Made by a program: the position numbers and the translations under genes
In this document: one piece after another, positions 1-8,819 of the stretch
Layout: each line of letters begins with the position of its first letter
Numbering within the stretch: the first letter of the stretch is position 1
NCBI GenBank assembly: GCA_021641225.1
Contig: JAJWXI010000005.1
Location: 1-37,062, forward strand
Length of the DNA: 37,062 nucleotides
From: Collinsella aerofaciens
Lineage (GTDB): Bacteria > Actinomycetota > Coriobacteriia > Coriobacteriales > Coriobacteriaceae
Direction: 5' to 3'
The notes under the pieces: generated by a model
Told to the model about the DNA's origin: nothing
What the model saw: the letters and a program-made list of their open reading frames with translations, nothing else
Databases searched by the model: none

Positions 1-96
1 GGAGATTATCCACTCTCATTCTGCGGGCACTCATTTAAGTACGTCCCCAATGAGTACCTGCCGATGCATTGGCGAAGTCAGCGAAAACGCCCCTAA
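1..96 (+). CDS. 3' end of an unidentified reading frame (partial)
   Basis: Frame 1 is open from the first base to a TAA at 94-96 and would give a 31-residue tail ending in the basic peptide HWRSQRKRP. No domain can be recognised in so short a piece. It may be the end of a real upstream gene or part of a dispersed repeat that happens to be open. Downstream, 117-143 holds a hairpin with GGGCAT and ATGCCC arms, but no T-run follows. Confidence 0.3.
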   Translation, partial: GDYPLSFCGHSFKYVPNEYLPMHWRSQRKRP

Positions 97-194
97 GCGA
101 GCAAGGTGACGTGAAAGAGGAGGGCATTGACCTTCTGGTCATGCCCGACGATTGAACGTCAGATTGTCCAAATGCGGCCCGCGCAGCGTCGGCC

Positions 195-224
195 GGTTAC
201 GGCGTTTGGTAAAACGCCGTAACC
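195..224. terminator. Perfect 13-bp hairpin at the 3' end of queA
   Basis: Arms 195-207 and 212-224 are perfectly complementary around a 4-base loop. The inner arm ends on the last base of the queA stop codon. The stem is strong, but no T-run follows on either strand. It could therefore be a 3'-end stabilising or Rho-assisted structure, not a classical intrinsic terminator. Confidence 0.5.
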
Positions 225-1441
225 TACTGAATGAGCATCGCGTCACCAAAGCTGAAGAAGCGGTAGCGCTCCTCGATGGCGGCGGCGTAGGCATCCATGA
301 TCTGGTCGCGAGTGGCAAGTGCGCTCACGAGCATCATGAGCGTAGAGCGCGGCACGTGGAAGTTCGTGATCAGCGCGTCGACCACGTGATAGGTCGAGCC
401 GGGCATGAGGTAGAGCTGCGTCGTCGCGTTCTCGCGCACCACGATGTCGCCGCGGCCGAGCGTGTCAGCGCCGTCCTCGCGGCCTTCAAAATAGCGCGCT
501 GTCACGGCCGGATCGGACACCGGCGCCTCAGCGTCAAACGCGCTTTCGAGCGAGCGTACTGCGGTAGTGCCGACGGCGATCACGCGGTGCCCCTCGGCCT
601 TCGCCTTATGCACGGCGTCGACAACCTCCTGCGACACGTGGTAGCGCTCGGTGTGCATGACGTGCTGCGTGGGGTCGTCCTCCTCCACCAGACGGAAGGT
701 ATCAATACCCACCTCGAGCTCGACGGCGGCAAACTTTGCGCCCTTGGCCTCGATAGCGGCCATGAGCTCGGGCGTAAAGTGCAGACCCGCCGTGGGAGCG
801 GCAGCCGAGTGCTCTTCCTTCATGGCGTAGACGGTCTGGTACTTCTCGGGGTCGCCCTCGTAATCGGTAATGTAGGGCGGCAGCGGCACGTGGCCGGCAG
901 CATGGATGGCCTCGTCGAGCGTGCGCGGGTCGCCGGCGGCATTGCAACCGGCCGGCTCAAAGCGCACCAGACGGCCACCGCGGCTATCGGTGACAAAGTC
1001 GATGACCTCGGCCGTCAGCACCACGGGAGCCCCCTCGGGCGCATGGGCGCCACCGGCGCGATACTCAATCTGAGCACCGGGCTTCAGGCGCTTGCCCGGC
1101 TTGACCAGGCACTCCCACACATGGCCGAGCGGATCCACATCCTCACGGCGCTTGAGCAGCAGCGTCTCGACCACGCCACCCGAGCCGGCTTTGCGACCGA
1201 TTAGGCGGGCCGGCATCACGCGCGTCTGGTTGATGACGAGCACGTCGCCCGGCTCGATATAGTCGATGATGTCGCGGAAGATGCGGTGCTCAACAGTACC
1301 GCCGTGCTCCAGCGGCTTCCCCGCCTGGGAGCCTTTGCGATCCACCACCAGCAGGCGGCAGGAGTCGCGCGGCTCGGCAGGAGCCTGGGCAATCAGTTCC
1401 TCAGGAAGGTTGTAGTCAAAATCATCGGTACGCATAGACAC
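224..1441 (-). CDS. queA: S-adenosylmethionine:tRNA ribosyltransferase-isomerase QueA
   Basis: QueA transfers and isomerises the ribosyl group of S-adenosylmethionine onto 7-aminomethyl-7-deazaguanine in tRNA, giving epoxyqueuosine at the wobble position. The N-terminus has the family opening DFDYNLPEELIAQ. The C-terminal half carries GTTAVRSLES and TNFHVPRSTL, both typical of QueA. At 405 residues it is somewhat longer than many QueA proteins, with extra residues around the RYFEGREDGAD segment. The start is a GTG at 1441, because AAGGAG lies 8 nt upstream of it; an ATG two codons later is spaced too far away. A TATATAAG stretch just upstream could be its own -10. queH lies immediately upstream on the same strand, so the last two steps of queuosine formation are encoded side by side. 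Confidence 0.96.
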   Translation of the reverse strand: MSMRTDDFDYNLPEELIAQAPAEPRDSCRLLVVDRKGSQAGKPLEHGGTVEHRIFRDIIDYIEPGDVLVINQTRVMPARLIGRKAGSGGVVETLLLKRREDVDPLGHVWECLVKPGKRLKPGAQIEYRAGGAHAPEGAPVVLTAEVIDFVTDSRGGRLVRFEPAGCNAAGDPRTLDEAIHAAGHVPLPPYITDYEGDPEKYQTVYAMKEEHSAAAPTAGLHFTPELMAAIEAKGAKFAAVELEVGIDTFRLVEEDDPTQHVMHTERYHVSQEVVDAVHKAKAEGHRVIAVGTTAVRSLESAFDAEAPVSDPAVTARYFEGREDGADTLGRGDIVVRENATTQLYLMPGSTYHVVDALITNFHVPRSTLMMLVSALATRDQIMDAYAAAIEERYRFFSFGDAMLIQ

Positions 1442-1505
1442 GTCTGATACTCCTTATATAGCTAAAGTCCGCTCTACATCCTAGCAGGCTGACGTCCCAA
1501 ACGAA

Positions 1506-2081
1506 CTACTTTTTGGCGGCTTTGCGCTCGTCGCGGATGCGGGCGCGGTCCATGGCCGCCTCGACAGCAGAAAAGCGGCAGCCGCAGTAGTTCTGTCGAT
1601 ACATGCCCAGTTCGCGCGAACGGCGCGTAGCCTCGGGATAATACGGGCGAAAATCGCGAATCACCGGAGTGAGACCGCGGGCGGCAGCCAAACGCTCGAG
1701 CACGTCATTGCAGGTGTCGAACAACTGATACGGAGAGACGGCGAGCGTCGTGCCCACGTATTCAAACCCGCGCTCCCGAGCCACGCGGCACGCCTCGGCC
1801 AGACGCAGGGCATAGCACGCGCGACAGCGACGGGGCCGATCGGCACCCAGCGGGGCCACGCCGGCCTCCCAGCGCTCGCGATCCTCCCCGGCCTCGATGA
1901 GCTCGATGTCGCCGTCGGCACACCACCGGCGCAGCTCGTCCAGGCGACGCTGCCATTCATTGTGCGGCTGAATATTGGGGTTGGTCCAGCAGATCGTGGG
2001 TTCAAACCCCTCTTCGCGCAGCAAGCGAACCGGCTCAAGTGAGCACGGCGCACAGCAAGCGTGCAACAACAACGGCCTCAT
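1506..2081 (-). CDS. queH: Epoxyqueuosine reductase QueH
   Basis: QueH reduces epoxyqueuosine in tRNA to queuosine and replaces the unrelated cobalamin-dependent QueG in many bacteria. The 191-residue product shows the metal-ligand cysteines expected of the family: HACCAPC with Cys9, Cys10 and Cys13, a CRAC pair at 86-89, and CGC at 166-168. The conserved SPYQ is also present. The ATG at 2081 is preferred because GAGGAG sits 6 nt upstream; an ATG two codons earlier abuts that site directly. A longer upstream frame exists but reads through the neighbouring gene. It lies 10 nt downstream of the DUF3267 gene and 64 nt upstream of queA, so co-transcription is likely. Confidence 0.93.
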   Translation of the reverse strand: MRPLLLHACCAPCSLEPVRLLREEGFEPTICWTNPNIQPHNEWQRRLDELRRWCADGDIELIEAGEDRERWEAGVAPLGADRPRRCRACYALRLAEACRVARERGFEYVGTTLAVSPYQLFDTCNDVLERLAAARGLTPVIRDFRPYYPEATRRSRELGMYRQNYCGCRFSAVEAAMDRARIRDERKAAKK

Positions 2082-2091
2082 CAACATCTCC

Positions 2092-2658
2092 TCACCCGAA
2101 AAAGCGCACGCCAAAGGACGTGTCCTCGCAGGCGGCAATGCGGCGGTCGCGCAGGATCGTCCGCACGTAATACCAGTCGCCCGTGCATCCCGAAAGGTGC
2201 AAACCAGCCGCCAGGTAGCACAGCAGCGGATAGTCCGAGAACGCAAACCCCAGGGCAAATGCTGTCGTCACAACAACCGTCGGCGCCAGGCAAACCGCCA
2301 TGTACCGCCGGCGCGAATACACAATCCCCTCGGCGCAGGCATAGATCATGCACGTCTCACGGTTCGCTCCAAAAGTCACGTGCGCACTCGCGGGCGCCAG
2401 CAGCTTAAAAAACACACCGTGCACCAGCTCGTGCACGGCAAACGACGCCATTGAGACCGCAGCCAAGCCGACTATCCAGCCCACGACTGCCGTCCAGCCG
2501 CCCGCATCAGCAGCATCCAAGTCTTCAGGCCCGCCCAGCAGCATAAACACCGGCACCAGGCACACGGCAAACACGCCGACTACGACCATCCCCCACACGA
2601 AGCAAGCGTGCAGAAAATCCTCGTCTTCAAACGCATGTATGTTGGAAATCTCATTCAT
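2092..2658 (-). CDS. DUF3267-type integral membrane protein with HExxH-like motif
   Basis: This 188-residue membrane protein has about four hydrophobic segments, roughly residues 20-42, 55-75, 118-140 and 143-155. HELVH at residues 76-80 is the zincin-like motif of DUF3267 proteins, which are considered possible membrane metallopeptidases. Function is unknown. The gene starts only about 130 nt from the divergent synthetase-like gene and runs into queH with a 10-nt gap. It is therefore probably the first gene of a queH-queA transcript, though no functional tie to queuosine is evident. The Shine-Dalgarno site is weak (AAGATG), so the start is less certain than the frame. Confidence 0.75.
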   Translation of the reverse strand: MNEISNIHAFEDEDFLHACFVWGMVVVGVFAVCLVPVFMLLGGPEDLDAADAGGWTAVVGWIVGLAAVSMASFAVHELVHGVFFKLLAPASAHVTFGANRETCMIYACAEGIVYSRRRYMAVCLAPTVVVTTAFALGFAFSDYPLLCYLAAGLHLSGCTGDWYYVRTILRDRRIAACEDTSFGVRFFG

Positions 2659-2790
2659 AGCATCTTAGGATAGCGCCCCTGCCACGTACCCGTCCGCATG
2701 TGCGATAATGTCGAATGATATGCACGAATTGACCACCGCGCCGCCGAGCCCCGCGCCCGGCCGCGCTCTCACCATATGCGAAGGAGTCCC

Positions 2791-4941
2791 ATGGCATCCA
2801 AATACTCCATGAACGACCGTCCCAGCTGGCCGCGCCGCGCCATCGTTACCGCCGGCGAGCCCTACGGCAACAAGGGCCTTCACTTTGGCCACGTTGGCGG
2901 CGTCTTTGTCCCGGCCGACTTCTTCGCCCGTTTCCTGCGCGACCGCCTGGGCCGCGAGAACGTCATCTTCACCTCGGGCACCGACTGCTACGGCTCGCCC
3001 ATCATGGAGAGCTACCGCAAGCTCAAGGAGAACGAGGGCTACGACAAGTCCATTAGCGAGTATGTCGAGTCCAACCACTCCCGCCAGGCCGCGACCCTCA
3101 ACAACTACAACATCAGCTGCGATATCTACGGCGGCTCGGGCCTTGAGCCGGCTGCGCAGATTCACAACGAGGTGACCGCCGAGATTATCAAGCGCCTGCA
3201 CGAGCAGGGCACCATCTCCAAGCGCTCCACGCTGCAGTTCTACGACGCCAAGGCCGGTACGTTCCTCAACGGCCGTCAGGTGATCGGCCGCTGCCCCATC
3301 CAGGGCTGCAAGTCCGAGAAAGCCTACGCCGACGAGTGCGATCTGGGTCACCAGTTTGAGCCCGAGGAGCTCATCGCGCCCAAGAGCCAGCTCACCGGCG
3401 AGGTGCCCGAGCTGCGCCCGGTCGACAATCTCTACTTTGACCTGCCGGCCTACCTCGACTTTATGAAGACCTACACCGCCAAGCTCGCCCAGAACCCGCA
3501 GGTTCGCTCCGTGGTCTCCAAGACCATGGAAGAGTGGCTGCTGCCGGCTCAGCTCTACATCCAGAACAAGTTCCGCGAGGCCTTCGATGCCGTCGAGGAC
3601 CAACTTCCCGAGCACACCGTGTTGGAGCCCGAGGGCAACAAGAGCAGCTTTACCGTCACCTTCCCCAGCTGGAAGGAGCGCGACGATGCCCACGCCGTGC
3701 TCGCCAACGGCGGCGTGCGCTTCCGCAGCGGCAAGGCACTCGTGCCCTTCCGCATCACCGGCAACATCGACTGGGGCGTTCCGGTGCCCGAGGTCGATGG
3801 CGTGACCGACGTCACCTGCTGGTGCTGGCCCGAGAGCTTGTGGGCGCCCATCAGCTATACGCGTACCGTACTCGCCCGCGACGCCCGCGCCGCCGGCGTG
3901 ACCGAGGGCGTCGCCGCCCAGGACGCCGCCCTCATGGGCGAGCCCGCTGCCGACTCCACGCAGGTGCCCGCGCCCACCTACCAGCACAGCTCGCTCGACT
4001 GGCGCGACTGGTGGTGCTCGGACGACGCACAGATCTACCAGTTTATCGGTCAGGACAACATCTACTTCTACTGCATCGCGCAGACCGCCATGTGGGAGGC
4101 CCTGGGCTGGGACCTCACGCAGAGCACCGTCAGCGCCTGCTACCACCTGCTCTACATGGGCAAAAAGGCCAGCTCGTCCTCGCAGACGCCTCCCCCGCCG
4201 GCAGACGACCTGCTCAACCACTACACCTGCGAGCAGATGCGCGCGCACTGGCTGTCGCTCGGCCTGTCCGAAAAGCCGGTGAGCTTTAGCCCCAAGGCAT
4301 ACGACACCCGCGTGACCGGCAAGGACAAGGACGGCAACGAGGTGCGCGCCTGCGACGACAAGCGCGTCATCGATCCGGCCCTTAAGGAGAGCGCGCTGCT
4401 GACCGGCGTGTTCAACCGCCTGGCCCGCAGCTGCTTCTACGGCGTCGCCGTCAAGGAGGGCGACGAGAGCCCCTATCGCAACGGCTGCATCCCCGCCGGT
4501 GCGGCCTCTGCCGCCGTGGTCGAAGCCGCCGAGCAGGCAGCTCTCGCCTTTGAGCAGGCTATGTACAAGTTCGAGACGCACCGCGCGCTTGCCGTGTGCG
4601 ACGACTACCTGCGCGCCGCCAACAAGCGCTGGAGCGATGCCTCCAAGGCCGCCAACAAGCTCGAGGGTAACGAGGCAAACGCCGCAATGACGCAGGCCCT
4701 CGTCGACGCCTTTACCGAGCTGCGCGTGGCGACCGTGCTCATGCACGGCATCGTCCCTGCCGGCTGCGAGCTCATCTGCGAGTACTTCGACGTTGACCCG
4801 GTCGCCTTCTTTAGCTGGGACAACATCTTCGCCTCCACGGACGAATTTGTGGAGAGTCTGGGCGAGAAGCCCGGCGAGCACCGCGTAAAGCCGCTGCCCC
4901 CGCGCTTCGACTTCTTCAGCAAGCACGAGAGCCAGTACTAA
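2791..4941 (+). CDS. Methionyl-tRNA-synthetase-like class I tRNA ligase with degenerate KMSKS
   Basis: The 716-residue product resembles MetRS over its catalytic part. HFGH at 31-34 stands for the HIGH signature. A zinc-knuckle-like set lies at Cys168, Cys173, Cys183 and His187, followed by a MetRS-like ELIAPKSQLTGEVPELRP. FIGQDNIYFY matches the MetRS FIGKD segment. The KMSKS loop is replaced by KASSS at 459-463, followed by a proline run. About 80 extra residues separate the WLLPAQ and FRITGNIDWG segments, and no C-terminal tRNA-binding domain is visible. The ATG at 2791 is chosen because GAAGGAG lies just before it; an in-frame ATG 15 nt upstream would place that site inside the gene. Whether it charges tRNA, or is a divergent paralogue with another role, cannot be told here. 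The methyltransferase gene follows after 36 nt. Confidence 0.85.
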   Translation: MASKYSMNDRPSWPRRAIVTAGEPYGNKGLHFGHVGGVFVPADFFARFLRDRLGRENVIFTSGTDCYGSPIMESYRKLKENEGYDKSISEYVESNHSRQAATLNNYNISCDIYGGSGLEPAAQIHNEVTAEIIKRLHEQGTISKRSTLQFYDAKAGTFLNGRQVIGRCPIQGCKSEKAYADECDLGHQFEPEELIAPKSQLTGEVPELRPVDNLYFDLPAYLDFMKTYTAKLAQNPQVRSVVSKTMEEWLLPAQLYIQNKFREAFDAVEDQLPEHTVLEPEGNKSSFTVTFPSWKERDDAHAVLANGGVRFRSGKALVPFRITGNIDWGVPVPEVDGVTDVTCWCWPESLWAPISYTRTVLARDARAAGVTEGVAAQDAALMGEPAADSTQVPAPTYQHSSLDWRDWWCSDDAQIYQFIGQDNIYFYCIAQTAMWEALGWDLTQSTVSACYHLLYMGKKASSSSQTPPPPADDLLNHYTCEQMRAHWLSLGLSEKPVSFSPKAYDTRVTGKDKDGNEVRACDDKRVIDPALKESALLTGVFNRLARSCFYGVAVKEGDESPYRNGCIPAGAASAAVVEAAEQAALAFEQAMYKFETHRALAVCDDYLRAANKRWSDASKAANKLEGNEANAAMTQALVDAFTELRVATVLMHGIVPAGCELICEYFDVDPVAFFSWDNIFASTDEFVESLGEKPGEHRVKPLPPRFDFFSKHESQY

Positions 4942-4977
4942 ACACTCGACATGTAATGGAATGGGAAGGAAAGACGG

Positions 4978-6081
4978 ATGTCCAAGCCGCGTCGTCGTAA
5001 GCAGAAAAAGCAGGTTAAGCCCGAGCTCAAGCTCAGGCAGTTTGCTGCTACCGAGCTTTCCGACCAGCTTGCCGCCCAACACTCCGCCGCCGACCTGCCG
5101 CGCTTTATGGTCGACACGGTCGCCGGCGCCTATGCGCCCGCCGATGCCGAGCTCATGATCGAGGGCTTCGGCGCCGCGGCCACACGCCCGGTCACGCTGC
5201 GCGCCAACACGCTCAAGGCAACCGTCGAGGACATCGCTGCGGCGCTCGATGCCGCCGGCATCGCTCACAACCCCGTCACCTGGTACCCAGACGCCTTCAT
5301 CCTGCCCGAGGCCCAGGTTTCCGATCTGTGGGATCTCGACATCTACCGCGACGGCAAGATCTACCTGCAGAGCCTGTCGTCCATGATGCCGCCGCTGGTC
5401 CTGGGCGCTCAGGTAGGCGAGGACATCCTGGACATGTGCGCAGCCCCTGGCGGCAAGACGACGCAGATCGCCGCCCTCACGCAGGGGCAGGCGCACCTTA
5501 CCGCCTGCGAGATGAGCATTCCCCGCGCCGAGAAGCTCGAAGCCAACCTCCACCGCCAAGGCGCAAAAAACGTGCCCGTCATGCGCACCGACGCACGCGA
5601 GCTCGACGAGTTCTTCCGCTTTGACCGCATCCTGCTCGACGCTCCCTGCACCGGCACGGGCACCGTTATCAGCGGCAACGAGAAAACCCTGCGCGGCCTG
5701 ACCGAGCAGCTGCTCGTCAAATGCGCCCGCTCGCAGCGTGCGCTTCTGGACCGCGCCATGGGAGCCCTCAAACCGGGCGGCACGCTCGTCTATTCGACTT
5801 GTTCGATCTTGCCGCAGGAAAACGAGGACGCCCTGCAAGAGGCCCTCGACAAGCATATGGACTGCGAGCTCATCCCCCTCGACGGCACGCCAAGCGAAAG
5901 TGAGGCACGCCGCGCCCAGGAAGCTGGCGAGGAGCCGCGCATCGAGTCCAACGCCCTAACCGAGGCCATTGCCGCGGGTCAGGTATCGGCCATCGCCAAC
6001 GGCCTGTCCGGCACGCTCACCATTCCGCCTAGCCGCGACTTTGAGGGCTTCTACATTGCCCTGATCCGAAAACGCAGCTAG
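4978..6081 (+). CDS. RsmB/RsmF-family rRNA (cytosine-C5) methyltransferase
   Basis: A 367-residue SAM-dependent methyltransferase of the NOL1/NOP2/Sun family, which makes 5-methylcytosine in rRNA. DMCAAPGGKT at 152-161 is the SAM-binding motif I. DAPCTGTG gives Cys224, and YSTCS gives the nucleophile Cys275, so the two-cysteine mechanism is intact. The N-terminus is short and basic (PRRRKQKKQ), possibly contacting RNA. The specific target, 16S or 23S, is not readable from sequence. The ATG at 4978 has AAGGA upstream. It is probably co-transcribed with the synthetase-like gene, as there is no terminator in the 36-nt gap. Confidence 0.92.
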   Translation: MSKPRRRKQKKQVKPELKLRQFAATELSDQLAAQHSAADLPRFMVDTVAGAYAPADAELMIEGFGAAATRPVTLRANTLKATVEDIAAALDAAGIAHNPVTWYPDAFILPEAQVSDLWDLDIYRDGKIYLQSLSSMMPPLVLGAQVGEDILDMCAAPGGKTTQIAALTQGQAHLTACEMSIPRAEKLEANLHRQGAKNVPVMRTDARELDEFFRFDRILLDAPCTGTGTVISGNEKTLRGLTEQLLVKCARSQRALLDRAMGALKPGGTLVYSTCSILPQENEDALQEALDKHMDCELIPLDGTPSESEARRAQEAGEEPRIESNALTEAIAAGQVSAIANGLSGTLTIPPSRDFEGFYIALIRKRS

Positions 6082-6119
6082 CGCACGGATCCAAAACTCA
6101 ACAAGCTATCTCCGTGCGC
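6081..6119. terminator. Hairpin between convergent genes
   Basis: Arms GCGCACGGA (6081-6089) and TCCGTGCGC (6111-6119) are perfect 9-bp complements around a 21-nt loop. They lie at the 3' ends of the converging methyltransferase and small membrane protein genes. There is no T-run. The position suggests transcription termination from both sides. Confidence 0.4.
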
Positions 6120-6276
6120 GTTTGCTCTGCTGGTCGCGATGCTGTTTAAGCGTCGCGCGCTCCTTGCGTTCGGCCCTTTTGCCCTTAATGACCGTGACCA
6201 CAAAGTAGATGACCGCGGCGGCAACGATTGCGCCCACGCACAGGCCAATCGAGCTAAACATTGCTGTCAATTCCAT
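6106..6276 (-). CDS. Small single-pass membrane protein, 56 residues
   Basis: This frame encodes MELTAMFSSIGLCVG, a hydrophobic segment at about residues 9-30, then a strongly basic tail (KGKRAERKERATLKQ) ending in RARR. GAGAGG lies upstream of the ATG at 6276. The layout, one helix followed by a positively charged cytoplasmic tail, is common among small bacterial membrane proteins. No family is recognised. It overlaps no other gene. Confidence 0.6.
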   Translation of the reverse strand: MELTAMFSSIGLCVGAIVAAAVIYFVVTVIKGKRAERKERATLKQHRDQQSKRARR

Positions 6277-6467
6277 ACCGCGTCACCTCTCTTTTAAACG
6301 GGACATTCAAGATAGCACCTCAATACCCGCCACCACAGCTCCTTCACGTTCGCCGGCCCTTCGGTCTAACGGATGGCGCGGCGGGGAAAAATCAACTCGT
6401 CAAATGATTTAGCATTCGCAATTCCGGCTGCATCGCGCCGGCCGTCATCACATAGAATCGAGCTTCC

Positions 6468-7559
6468 ATGGATACCCTCAACGATCTAAATGAGCGCGTC
6501 GACGCCTTCGTCGGCACCAGCTCTTTCGACACGCCTGCCGCGGCAAACGACCAAGCCCCCATCGATGTGCCCGCCGAGGTTCACGAGGACATTGTCGCCT
6601 CGGTCGATTTCTCCGAGGTCGAGCTCGCAGACGAGTTCACCGAACCCCAGGTAGCCGTCACGCCCAACGGCCTGCTCCCTATGGAGCCCCTGCCCATCGA
6701 CGGACGCCTGCGCAAGGCGGCCCTCCGCATGCCCGACGAGATTGAGGAGGCCAGCGGCTTCACGCTCTTCGGCCGTCGTATCAAATCGCTCATCTACACC
6801 ACCGACGTCGCGGTCATCCGCAACTCCAACGCCGACGCCGTCTTTGCCGTTTACCCCTTCACGCCGCAGCCGGCCATTACGCAGGCGCTGCTGACCGTCG
6901 CCGAGTGCCCGGTCTTTGTGGGCGTGGGCGGCGGCACCACCACCGGCAAGCGCTCCGTGCAGATGGCAGCCGTCTCCGAGATGCAGGGCGCAGCGGGCTG
7001 TGTGGTCAACTCCCCCGCTACCGCCGAGATGGTCGAGCACATCACCAACATGGCGGACATCCCCGTCATCGCCACGGTCGTGCGCTGCGACGACGACGCA
7101 CATGCCAAGGTTCGCGCCGGAGCCAAGATCCTCAACATCGCCGCCGGCAAGAACACGCCGCAGGTCCTGCACGAGCTACGCGAGCACTACCCCAACCTGC
7201 CGCTCATCGCGCCGGGTGGCAAGACGCCCGAGAGCATCCGCGAGACTATCGCCGCCGGCGCCAACGCCATCATCTGGACGCCGCCTTCGGCGCAGCAGCT
7301 GCAGACCGACATGATGCAGCGCTACCGCAAGATGAAGGAAGACGCCACGCCCGTCATCTCGCGTGACGATGTGCCCATTATCGACCAGGTCGCCGCTGCC
7401 GAGGTCAGCCAGGTCGAGAACATGAATCCCGACGTGCCGATTCCCGACGAAGTCATCGAGCGTGTCGCTTCAATCCACGATCATATCGAGGAGCGCCGCA
7501 GCAACCGCGGACTCAAGCCCTCGCTGCACGGCTTCTTCTTCCGCGGCAAGAAACGCTAA
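6468..7559 (+). CDS. Putative alpha/beta-barrel protein of unknown function
   Basis: The 363-residue product has an acidic N-terminal region of about 70 residues. A domain with alternating strands and helices follows (about 100-285), reminiscent of ribulose-phosphate-binding TIM barrels. Evidence for this is the repeated strand pattern (VFVGVGGG, PVIATVVRCD, AKILNIAAG, LPLIAPGGK, NAIIWTPP). A glycine-rich VGVGGGTTTGKRS occupies 151-163. The C-terminus is basic (FFFRGKKR). Similar coriobacterial proteins may be labelled hydrolase, but no catalytic motif supports that here. The ATG at 6468 is the first in frame. A TAGAAT box at 6453-6458 is a possible -10 and would give a very short leader. A good terminator follows the gene. 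Confidence 0.7.
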   Translation: MDTLNDLNERVDAFVGTSSFDTPAAANDQAPIDVPAEVHEDIVASVDFSEVELADEFTEPQVAVTPNGLLPMEPLPIDGRLRKAALRMPDEIEEASGFTLFGRRIKSLIYTTDVAVIRNSNADAVFAVYPFTPQPAITQALLTVAECPVFVGVGGGTTTGKRSVQMAAVSEMQGAAGCVVNSPATAEMVEHITNMADIPVIATVVRCDDDAHAKVRAGAKILNIAAGKNTPQVLHELREHYPNLPLIAPGGKTPESIRETIAAGANAIIWTPPSAQQLQTDMMQRYRKMKEDATPVISRDDVPIIDQVAAAEVSQVENMNPDVPIPDEVIERVASIHDHIEERRSNRGLKPSLHGFFFRGKKR

Positions 7560-7569
7560 CCGCAACAGC

Positions 7570-7606
7570 AAGGCCCGCCCCGCAAACAGCGGGACGGGCC
7601 TTTTCT
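7570..7606 (+). terminator. Intrinsic terminator
   Basis: A 14-bp G+C-rich stem (7570-7583 with 7589-7602) has one mismatch and a 5-nt loop and is followed by TTTTCTGTT. It lies 10 nt after the barrel-protein stop codon. Confidence 0.9.
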
Positions 7607-7666
7607 GTTATCGAATGTCAGGAGGGACAGGCGCAGTCGTTAAAATTGTCATCCAGCCCACGAACG

Positions 7667-8557
7667 TTAATCCACGCGCTTGTCGCCCATAAAGAAGAGC
7701 GCCACCGTACCAGGCCCGGTATGCGAACCGATCAGAGTACCGATGTTATTGATCTCAATCTTGCCTTTAAGCTGCGGAACCTGTTCCTCAATCAGCGCCG
7801 CAACGGCCTCGGCATCCTCGCGGCACGCCGAGTGCGACATGATGCACTTACCCGAATAATCCGCACCGTCCTGCACGTGTGCCATCATGGTCTTAGCCAT
7901 CTCGGAAATCGCGCGCTTCTTAGTGCGAATCTTCTCACGTGGCGACAGTCCACCTTCGCAATCGACCGTCATAAGCGGGCAAATCTTAAGCGCCGTGCCG
8001 ATGATCGCGCTCGCAGCCGAAATGCGACCGCCGCGCAGGTAGCTCGACAGATCGGTCGAGAAGAACCAGTGGTGAAGGTTGAGTTTATGCTCCTCAATCC
8101 AAGCGGCCGTCTCGTCGAGCGAAGCGCCGCTATCGCGAACGTCGGCGGCACATTCCGCCAGCAGGCCAAAGCCCGAAGACGCCGCCAGCGAATCGATGAC
8201 ACGCACCTTGCCGCCCTGGGGATAGCGATCCGCGAGCATCTGCGCCGCAACGCAGGCCGATCCATACGTGCCCGAAATACCCGACGACAACGCCAGGTGC
8301 AGCACGTCTTTACCCTCGGCAACAAACGGCTCCCAAAACTCCTCGTACTCACCCACGCTCACCTGAGACGTCTTGGGCATGGCGCCCGCGGCAATCTGGG
8401 CAAAAAACTCGTCCGGCGTAATCGACTGATACAGATCGTCCGTATAGACAACATCGTCGATCTCGTAATGAAAACACACGACAGGGATATTGCGCGACGC
8501 AAAGAACTCACGGGTTCGATCGGCGGCGGATTCACAGGTCAGGACAAAATCACTCAT
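7667..8557 (-). CDS. DegV family fatty-acid-binding protein (FakB-like)
   Basis: DegV proteins bind a fatty acid and, where studied, act as FakB partners that present it to the kinase FakA for phosphorylation and phospholipid synthesis. The 296-residue protein has the N-terminal strand and early serine (CESAAD), TSQVSVGEY at 63-71, the lipid-site motif SSGISGTY at 91-98, and RGGRIS in the second half. All are family hallmarks and the length is normal. AAGGAG precedes the ATG at 8557. A GATAAT box about 30 nt upstream of the start may be its -10. It faces away from fbp across a shared 320-nt intergenic region. Confidence 0.9.
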   Translation of the reverse strand: MSDFVLTCESAADRTREFFASRNIPVVCFHYEIDDVVYTDDLYQSITPDEFFAQIAAGAMPKTSQVSVGEYEEFWEPFVAEGKDVLHLALSSGISGTYGSACVAAQMLADRYPQGGKVRVIDSLAASSGFGLLAECAADVRDSGASLDETAAWIEEHKLNLHHWFFSTDLSSYLRGGRISAASAIIGTALKICPLMTVDCEGGLSPREKIRTKKRAISEMAKTMMAHVQDGADYSGKCIMSHSACREDAEAVAALIEEQVPQLKGKIEINNIGTLIGSHTGPGTVALFFMGDKRVD

Positions 8558-8819
8558 ATGAGGCTCCTTAAGTATTGCTGCGCAAATTATCGCACAGCAA
8601 GCCTAAATACGATACAAATGTCCGCTATTTACCAATGTGAACCATTTGCATCCAATATCTTTATCATGAACATCCCCATCCCCGCCATGGGCCAACATGG
8701 GCAAAACCACCCGCTTTGTCTCCACTCAACCGCCATATCTACCTCAACTAAATCGATTTACCAAACCGTTCAGCCGACAATTCAGCCGCCGGCGCAAAAT
8801 CGAAACAAAGCCGGCGCAT

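Noticed and set aside
2665..5856. Minus-strand open frame of 1063 codons
   Set aside because: It is antisense to two well-supported plus-strand genes (synthetase-like and methyltransferase), has no ribosome site or domain, and reflects the strong codon bias of high-G+C genes.
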